Below, one piece after another: positions 6,181 to 9,823 of a DNA stretch of 9,823 nucleotides. Made by a program: the position numbers and the translations under genes. The DNA is taken from the NCBI RefSeq assembly GCF_937920395.1, contig NZ_CALEVF010000066.1, positions 1 through 9,823 of the forward strand. The letters run 5' to 3'. Position 1 is the stretch's first letter; each line of letters opens with the position of its first letter. The stretch is from an uncultured Clostridium sp. Lineage in GTDB: Bacteria; Bacillota; Clostridia; Clostridiales; Clostridiaceae. Below the pieces are notes generated by a model, which saw only the letters and a program-made list of their open reading frames with translations, was not told where the DNA came from and did no database searches.

Positions 6181-7444
6181 AACTAAGTGGGAGCAAATCT
6201 TTGTTAAACATGATATATTAAATTCTGTTAAAAAAGACGGTTTTTTTAATATAACTGCAACTGAAATTAATAAATTCCGTGAAGCAAGATTGATGACCAA
6301 GTTTGACCATAAAGTAAACCTTCCTAAGATATTTAAAGATAATAATTTATCCATATTGCCACTTACCAGAGGAAGTTATATGTTAGGTAATTTTGATACA
6401 TATCAGCCAATAACATATAATACTAATATTCAAAACATCGGATTTAGTCTTCCAGGGCATATTGACAGCATAGATAGTAGTAACCTATATAGCGAAAGTT
6501 CTGCGTTGAGTTGTGCTTATGTGAGTGGGATAATAGATGATGTTATAGGTGAAGATGTCTTACCAACCGTAAACGGTAGGATGTCTACTGGAAAATTTAG
6601 TTTTGATATTAATAATATAGTTAATGGAAATTCATACCCTATTTCTGTATCCAACAGTCAATGTGAAATAGATGGTGGTTATGAAAGTATAAATAAATTT
6701 GCAGTTATAGAAGCTAAAAACTTTACATCAGATGATTTTTTAATTCGACAGCTTTATTATCCTTATAGACTATGGCAAAGTAAACTTTCTAAGGAAGTTA
6801 TCCCTATTTTTATGACTTATTCTAACGATATATTTAGTTTTTTTACATACAATTTTAATGATTGTTTAAAATATAACTCATTACAACTTGTTAACCAAAA
6901 AAATTATATAATTGCTCCTGAACAAATAGTGCTTAATGATATTTATGATATTTTACAAAATGTTACACTAATAGCTGAGCCTATAGTTCCATTTCCACAA
7001 GCAAATTCATTCATAAGAGTAATTGATTTATTAGGATTATTAATGGAAAATGGTGAACTTACGAAAGAATATATAACATTAAATTATGCTTTTGACGAAA
7101 GACAAACAGATTATTACACAAATGCAGGTATTTATTTAGGTTTGATAGAAAAAAGAAGAACGATTTCTAATATTTCTTATATTATATCTGCCTTAGGTAA
7201 GCAAATAATGGCTAAAAGACATAAACAAAAATATTTATCTATTGTAAAATGTATATTAGAACACGAGGTATTCAATAAAGTTTTAAGAGAATATTTTGAT
7301 ACAGCTTCTCCAGTCTCTGGAAAAAGAATTTCAATTATTATGAATAACTGTTTTCTTTACAATATATCAAGTCAAGACACCGTAGATAGACGGTCTGGAA
7401 CGGTTAATAAATGGATAGACTGGATATTAAATTTACAAAGTTAA
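6167..7444 (+). CDS. Probable type II restriction endonuclease (predicted GATC target)
   Basis: A 425-aa protein. It does not look like DpnII, MboI or Sau3AI, but bears PD-(D/E)XK features: CEIDGGYES (D169) and AVIEAKN (E182, K184) form a D-x12-E-x-K active site after a strand-helix region. The N-terminal part (NITATEINKFREARLMTKFD, then LTRGSYMLG) recalls a group of type II restriction enzymes annotated by domains of unknown function. The C-terminal third (ELTKEYITLNYAFDERQTDY, YLGLIEKRRTISNISY) looks like a winged helix that could read DNA. ATG 6167 overlaps the methylase stop by 14 bp (TGA 6178-6180), so expression is coupled and the methylase is made first. The function is strongly suggested by context and motif. 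GATC specificity is inferred from the partner and from site avoidance. Confidence 0.85.
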   Translation: MSLIETKWEQIFVKHDILNSVKKDGFFNITATEINKFREARLMTKFDHKVNLPKIFKDNNLSILPLTRGSYMLGNFDTYQPITYNTNIQNIGFSLPGHIDSIDSSNLYSESSALSCAYVSGIIDDVIGEDVLPTVNGRMSTGKFSFDINNIVNGNSYPISVSNSQCEIDGGYESINKFAVIEAKNFTSDDFLIRQLYYPYRLWQSKLSKEVIPIFMTYSNDIFSFFTYNFNDCLKYNSLQLVNQKNYIIAPEQIVLNDIYDILQNVTLIAEPIVPFPQANSFIRVIDLLGLLMENGELTKEYITLNYAFDERQTDYYTNAGIYLGLIEKRRTISNISYIISALGKQIMAKRHKQKYLSIVKCILEHEVFNKVLREYFDTASPVSGKRISIIMNNCFLYNISSQDTVDRRSGTVNKWIDWILNLQS

Positions 7445-7466
7445 ATTTAAGTAAACATAACATTCC

Positions 7467-7525
7467 ACTATATATACATTAATTATACATTTACATTATA
7501 TAAATGTATAATTAATGTATATAGT
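7467..7525. repeat. Long AT-rich inverted repeat after the restriction gene
   Basis: The arms at 7467-7493 (27 nt) and 7501-7525 (25 nt) are complementary apart from an extra TA in the left arm, with a 7-nt loop CATTATA. No T run follows, so it is not a typical terminator. TATAAT at 7507-7512 lies inside the right arm, with TATACA at 7484-7489 as a weak -35. The palindrome may therefore be an operator over the promoter of the small gene at 7566. Confidence 0.65.
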
Positions 7526-7565
7526 CCAATTATTTTAGTGTATCAAACAATGAGGAGATGAAATT

Positions 7566-7787
7566 ATGAAATTATCAATTGAAGAAATATTAAAAGCCAT
7601 AAGAGATAGAACGATATTTGAATATGATAAAGATGATAAAAAAGATTATGAAAGTCTGTTAGAATGGTTAGAGAAAATAGGCTATGCAACTAACTTAGGA
7701 ATTTTTGATAAAAAAAAGACAATAATAGCAGGAACCAACTTTGCTAAACTAACTGAAAAAGGTAAAAATTACTTAAATAAAAAATAA
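7566..7787 (+). CDS. Small winged-helix-like protein downstream of the restriction-modification pair
   Basis: A 73-aa protein. The pattern SIEEILKAIRDRTIF, DYESLLEWLEKIGYATNLG, then TNFAKLTEKGKNYL looks like a compact winged helix (helices, then a wing ending in the LTEKGKNYL strand-helix typical of such regulators). It has no resemblance to the usual controller (C) proteins of restriction systems, which are XRE-type. AGGAGATG lies before ATG 7566. The gene is separated from the nuclease gene by a 59-bp palindrome and ends inside the left arm of a 31-bp hairpin. It could repress its own promoter or tune the restriction genes; neither is shown by sequence. Confidence 0.65.
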   Translation: MKLSIEEILKAIRDRTIFEYDKDDKKDYESLLEWLEKIGYATNLGIFDKKKTIIAGTNFAKLTEKGKNYLNKK

Positions 7788-7858
7788 TAAAAACAAAAGA
7801 ATGCCTATTGGTTATTAAAAAAACCTGGGCATTCTTTTGTTTTTATTATTTTTTATTT
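7775..7858. terminator. Very long perfect hairpin, probable bidirectional terminator
   Basis: The arms 7775-7805 and 7828-7858 are perfectly complementary over 31 bp (core ACAAAAGAATGCC / GGCATTCTTTTGT), with a 22-nt loop that can add GGTT/AACC. T-rich sequence ends the right arm, and A-rich sequence begins the left, so it can terminate in both directions. The left arm includes the last codons of the 73-aa gene. Confidence 0.8.
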
Positions 7859-7885
7859 CCATATATAAATTGAATCAGCACACCG

Positions 7886-7914
7886 AATGCCAACTTTGTA
7901 TATAAGTTAGCATT
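7886..7914. promoter_or_regulatory. Candidate core recombination site (11-7-11 inverted repeat)
   Basis: AATGCCAACTT (7886-7896) and AAGTTAGCATT (7904-7914) are inverted 11-bp arms with one mismatch, separated by 7 bp (TGTATAT). This is the geometry of dif/cer-type cores bound by tyrosine recombinases, and it lies 135 bp upstream of such a recombinase gene. It does not match the dif consensus sequences I know, so it would be a plasmid-specific site. Confidence 0.55.
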
Positions 7915-7993
7915 TGTTAAATTACTTGTAAGTATTGATATTACTATGTTTACGTTGAATTTATACATTGCATTTCATAATGCTGTTATATTA

Positions 7994-8033
7994 AATGCCA
8001 ACTTATACTATAATATGATTATAAGTTAGTATT
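7994..8033. promoter_or_regulatory. Second copy of the inverted motif, overlapping the recombinase promoter
   Basis: AATGCCAACTT (7994-8004) is identical to the first arm upstream, and AAGTTAGTATT (8023-8033) differs at one base from the second arm. Here the spacing is 18 bp, and the spacer contains a TATAAT (8009-8014) that is the likely -10 of the recombinase gene. Binding of the recombinase would block its own promoter, and the site could also act as an accessory site. Confidence 0.55.
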
Positions 8034-8049
8034 TAAAGGGGGCATACAT

Positions 8050-8673
8050 ATGGAGACAAATGACAAAACAAGCAGAGGAATAAATAAAGCTCAAGAAGTT
8101 GAACCACTAAAAAGAATTAAGGATATAGCAAAAATAAAACAATTTCTATTAGGAAAAGAAAATAAAAGAGATTATATGTTACTTGTAGTGGGTATAAATG
8201 TCGGTCTTAGAGCGGGCGATTTGCTTAGTTTGAGTATTAAAAATGTATTTCAAGATAACAAAATAGTTGATAAAGTGGTCATAACTGAAGAAAAAACAGA
8301 TAAAAAAAGAGTGTTTGAATTAAATAAGAGTGCAAAAGATGCTATATTACTATACCTAAGTACCTTAAAAAACATAGATACTGATAGTTATTTATTTAAG
8401 AGTAGAAAAGGTGATGGAGCATTAACAGTCGAGGCCGCACACAAAATAATCAAAACGACTTTAAAAGAATTGAATATCAAGGGCAATTTTGGAACTCATA
8501 CCCTTCGAAAAACTTTTGCATACCACATATATGCGAATAACATTAAAACAAATCCAAGTATTGTAAATACTCTACAGAAGATTTTGAATCATAGTTCAGA
8601 AAGCATAACATTAAAATATATTGGAATAACAAAAGAAGTAATCTCCAATGTTTATAATAGTTTAAATCTTTAG
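8050..8673 (+). CDS. Tyrosine site-specific recombinase (plasmid resolution candidate)
   Basis: A 207-aa protein carrying the full catalytic set: R54 (GLRAGD), K82 (TEEKTDKKR), H150 and R153 (GTHTLRKTFAYH), H181 (LNHSS) and nucleophile Y190 (LKYIGIT). It is about 90-100 residues shorter than XerC/XerD and lacks the separate N-terminal core-binding domain, which puts it in the short FimB-like size class common on Firmicutes plasmids and phages. The reaction is strand exchange between two copies of a short inverted site through a 3'-phosphotyrosine. Two such inverted motifs lie directly upstream (7886-7914, 7994-8033). The expected role is resolving plasmid multimers. An atypical relaxase role, as described for the recombinase-like TcpM of Clostridium perfringens plasmids, is a less likely alternative. 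ATG 8050 follows AAAGGGGG. Confidence 0.9.
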   Translation: METNDKTSRGINKAQEVEPLKRIKDIAKIKQFLLGKENKRDYMLLVVGINVGLRAGDLLSLSIKNVFQDNKIVDKVVITEEKTDKKRVFELNKSAKDAILLYLSTLKNIDTDSYLFKSRKGDGALTVEAAHKIIKTTLKELNIKGNFGTHTLRKTFAYHIYANNIKTNPSIVNTLQKILNHSSESITLKYIGITKEVISNVYNSLNL

Positions 8674-8696
8674 AACAAGTAGAAATACTTGTTTTT
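8674..8696 (+). terminator. Rho-independent terminator after the recombinase gene
   Basis: A perfect 8-bp stem (AACAAGTA 8674-8681 with TACTTGTT 8686-8693) has a GAAA tetraloop and a run of T. It begins at the base after the stop codon. Confidence 0.8.
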
Positions 8697-8710
8697 AAAA
8701 TTTATAAAGG

Positions 8711-8761
8711 ACTTTCAATGTGTTTATAGAATTATATTATAAATAGAAACCCATTGAAAGT
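8711..8761. promoter_or_regulatory. Inverted repeat flanking the promoter of the HTH gene
   Basis: ACTTTCAATG (8711-8720) and CATTGAAAGT (8752-8761) are perfect 10-bp inverted arms, 31 bp apart. Between them lie -10-like sequences (TATTAT 8735-8740, TATAAA 8739-8744). The arrangement suggests an operator for autoregulation by the HTH protein encoded just downstream. The right arm reaches into the ribosome-binding region. Confidence 0.5.
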
Positions 8762-8774
8762 GAGGTATATTTTA

Positions 8775-9329
8775 ATGACTTATACGGTTGCAGAAGTTAG
8801 TCAATTAGTAGGTTTATCTAAACCCAGTATCTATAATAAAATAAATAGAAACCCCTTTAAAGAACATACAACCAAAAAGCAAGGTGTTACATATATAGAT
8901 GAATTAGGGCTTAATTTAATTAAAAATGATATAAAGGACTTTAAAGAAGATATAAAGGACTTTAATACTAAAGACATAGATAATTCAATAGATGATGAGG
9001 TTGCAACGGATACAGACGATTTAAACTCCAATAAAGTCTTTATAAACTTCTTGAAAACAGAAAATGAAAAACTATGGAATGAATTAAATGTTAAAAATGT
9101 TCAAATAGAAAATTTAAATGAACGATTGAAGCAAGAACAAAAATTGATGGAGAATAATCAAGTTCTACTAAGAGATAAGCCACAGGACTTATTTATGTTG
9201 GAAGAACATTTTCATGAACTGGATAATAAGTTATTGCATATTAAAGACCAGATGGAAAAGAAAAAGAGTAGTCATAATGAGCCTGTTCAGAAAACAAAAG
9301 GATTTTTAAATAAGTTATTTAATAAATAA
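8775..9329 (+). CDS. HTH/coiled-coil plasmid replication accessory protein
   Basis: A 184-aa protein. Residues 1-45 (YTVAEVSQLVGLSKPSIYNK, then TYIDELGLNLI) form a MerR-like helix-turn-helix with a wing. An acidic linker follows, containing a duplicated DIKDFKE/DIKDFNT. Residues about 90-135 are a coiled coil (ENEKLWNELNVKNVQIENLN), and the tail is basic (KTKGFLNKLFNK). This layout is that of the accessory proteins often found beside Rep_3 genes on Firmicutes theta plasmids, some annotated as DUF536. They are thought to act in copy control or stability. The frame extends to TTG 8754, but ATG 8775 with AGTGAGG at 8759-8765 is the better start. The gene ends just before the origin, and its terminator hairpin holds an iteron. 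Confidence 0.8.
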   Translation: MTYTVAEVSQLVGLSKPSIYNKINRNPFKEHTTKKQGVTYIDELGLNLIKNDIKDFKEDIKDFNTKDIDNSIDDEVATDTDDLNSNKVFINFLKTENEKLWNELNVKNVQIENLNERLKQEQKLMENNQVLLRDKPQDLFMLEEHFHELDNKLLHIKDQMEKKKSSHNEPVQKTKGFLNKLFNK

Positions 9330-9332
9330 GAG

Positions 9333-9383
9333 AAACAACAACAAAGATAACTTATATATGGTCGTCTCTATTGTTGTTGTTTT
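9333..9383 (+). terminator. Terminator hairpin with an iteron in its loop
   Basis: A perfect 12-bp stem (AAACAACAACAA 9333-9344 with TTGTTGTTGTTT 9371-9382) ends in T residues, just after the HTH gene. Most of a 21-bp iteron copy (9343-9363) makes up the 26-nt loop. Confidence 0.75.
9343..9363 (+). repeat. Iteron 6 (outlying copy)
   Basis: AAAGATAACTTATATATGGT plus one further C. It matches the main iterons at nearly every position and lies 119 bp upstream of the first clustered copy. Confidence 0.75.
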
Positions 9384-9420
9384 AAAATATTTAAGTACAA
9401 CATAGTTTTAATACTTTTAA

Positions 9421-9460
9421 GCATACTTAGAAAGATTGATATATCTATGTTTGAGTATGC
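9421..9460. repeat. Inverted repeat bordering the iteron array
   Basis: GCATACT (9421-9427) and AGTATGC (9454-9460) are perfect 7-bp arms that can extend inward with mismatches and wobble pairs. The right arm ends two bases before iteron 1. A boundary or protein-binding role in the origin is possible. Confidence 0.5.
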
Positions 9461-9461
9461 G

Positions 9462-9588
9462 AAAGATAACCTATTTATGGTCAAAGATAACTTAATTATG
9501 GTATATCGGATTTTAAAGATAACCTATTTATGGTCAAAGATAACTTAATTATGGTATGTCAGATTTTAAAGATAACCTGTTTATGGTC
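9462..9588 (+). repeat. Origin iteron array, five 21-bp direct repeats
   Basis: Copies begin at 9462, 9483, 9515, 9536 and 9568. They share AAAGATAAC at the start and TTATGGT near the end. Two alternating subtypes differ in the middle (CTATT or CTGTT in copies 1, 3 and 5; TTAA in copies 2 and 4). Start-to-start spacing alternates 21, 32, 21, 32, so the whole is a 53-bp unit repeated two and a half times, and the copies fall on the same face of the helix. This is the Rep-binding array of an iteron-controlled theta origin. Confidence 0.92.
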
Positions 9589-9642
9589 ATTTATATATTA
9601 TATTGATAAGGGTATTAAAACATAGGATATTAGTAGTTTTTG

Positions 9643-9704
9643 ATAACTATAACTTTTATTTCTTAAAGTTATTGATAACTTTAAGAAAAATGAGTTATAG
9701 TTAT
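9643..9704. promoter_or_regulatory. Nested palindromes over the rep promoter, candidate Rep operator
   Basis: An inner palindrome (TTTCTTAAAGTTAT 9659-9672 with ATAACTTTAAGAAA 9675-9688, 2-nt centre) lies inside an outer inverted repeat (ATAACTATAACT 9643-9654 with AGTTATAGTTAT 9693-9704). The arms share GATAACTT with the iterons. In related plasmids, Rep dimers bind such iteron-like palindromes and repress rep. A candidate promoter (TTGATA 9672-9677, 18 bp, TATAGT 9696-9701) overlaps the palindromes, so binding would block transcription. Confidence 0.65.
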
Positions 9705-9722
9705 TATAGGGGGTGGTGACAA

Positions 9723-9823
9723 ATGATAACGGATATATCAAAAGCAAATAATAATTGGGTATACCAAAGCAATAAATTAATAGAAGCGTCTTATTCATTT
9801 ACCGTATTGGAGCAGAAAATAGT
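9723..9823 (+). CDS. repB: 5' end of the Rep_3 initiator gene (continues at base 1)
   Basis: These are the first codons of the replication initiator. ATG 9723 follows a strong ribosome-binding site (GGGGGTGG, 9709-9716) and an in-frame TGA at 9717-9719, so this is the only sensible start. The encoded N-terminus, MITDISKANNNWVYQSNKLI, continues without interruption into the frame at base 3, because bases 9769-9823 equal bases 1-55. On the circle the gene is 1,029 bp including the stop codon. Confidence 0.92.
   Translation, partial: MITDISKANNNWVYQSNKLIEASYSFTVLEQKI
9769..9823. repeat. Terminal redundancy, copy 2 (assembly overlap of a circle)
   Basis: Exact copy of bases 1-55. Remove one copy when closing the circle. 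Confidence 0.93.

Noticed and set aside
8931..8966. Duplicated 17-bp tract (GATATAAAGGACTTTAA) in the accessory gene
   Set aside because: It encodes the repeated DIKDFKE/DIKDFNT in an acidic linker. It is in frame with an 18-bp period, and simple slippage within coding DNA explains it.
9462..9588. Regular direct repeats considered as a CRISPR array
   Set aside because: Repeat units abut or are separated by 11 bp, with nearly identical intervening sequence, and they precede a Rep gene. They are iterons, not repeats with unique spacers.
9598..9798. A 66-codon minus-strand frame across the rep operator and the start of rep
   Set aside because: It covers palindromes and the rep N-terminus, has low-complexity Leu/Tyr/Ser content and no ribosome-binding evidence.

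Overview
The window reads as a complete small circular plasmid from a low-GC Gram-positive host, most likely Clostridium or a close relative. Base composition is roughly 27% GC by eye, ribosome-binding sites are strong AGGAGG-like sequences, and the replication genes are of Firmicutes plasmid type. The first 55 bases are repeated exactly as the last 55 (1-55 = 9769-9823). This looks like the assembly overlap of a circular molecule of 9,768 bp. Closing the circle also completes the replication gene, which the linear window cuts in two.

Replication and maintenance occupy the ends. A HTH/coiled-coil accessory gene (8775-9329) precedes an origin with six 21-bp iterons (9343-9588) and nested palindromes that resemble a Rep operator (9643-9704). 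The Rep_3 initiator gene follows (9723-9823, continuing at 1-983). A tyrosine recombinase (8050-8673) has two copies of an 11-bp inverted motif upstream, the nearer one overlapping its promoter. This looks like a plasmid multimer-resolution system. A coiled-coil protein with a ribbon-helix-helix-like start (2157-3101) may be KfrA-like.

A defence/addiction module lies at 5338-7444. It contains a DpnM/Dam-like GATC adenine methylase overlapping a probable PD-(D/E)XK type II restriction endonuclease. The whole window contains no GATC that I could find, which supports GATC as the target. A small winged-helix-like protein (7566-7787) follows between large inverted repeats.

The least explained parts are these: (i) a possible HUH-type protein at 1234-1989; (ii) a densely folded non-coding region at 3188-3436, leading into a two-gene module (3486-4007 and 4000-4731) whose first gene appears to start at ATA; (iii) a 403-bp, more GC-rich cassette with 27-bp terminal inverted repeats (4765-5167), carrying a small zinc-ribbon gene on the minus strand and no transposase. 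Apart from that cassette gene, all genes point the same way.
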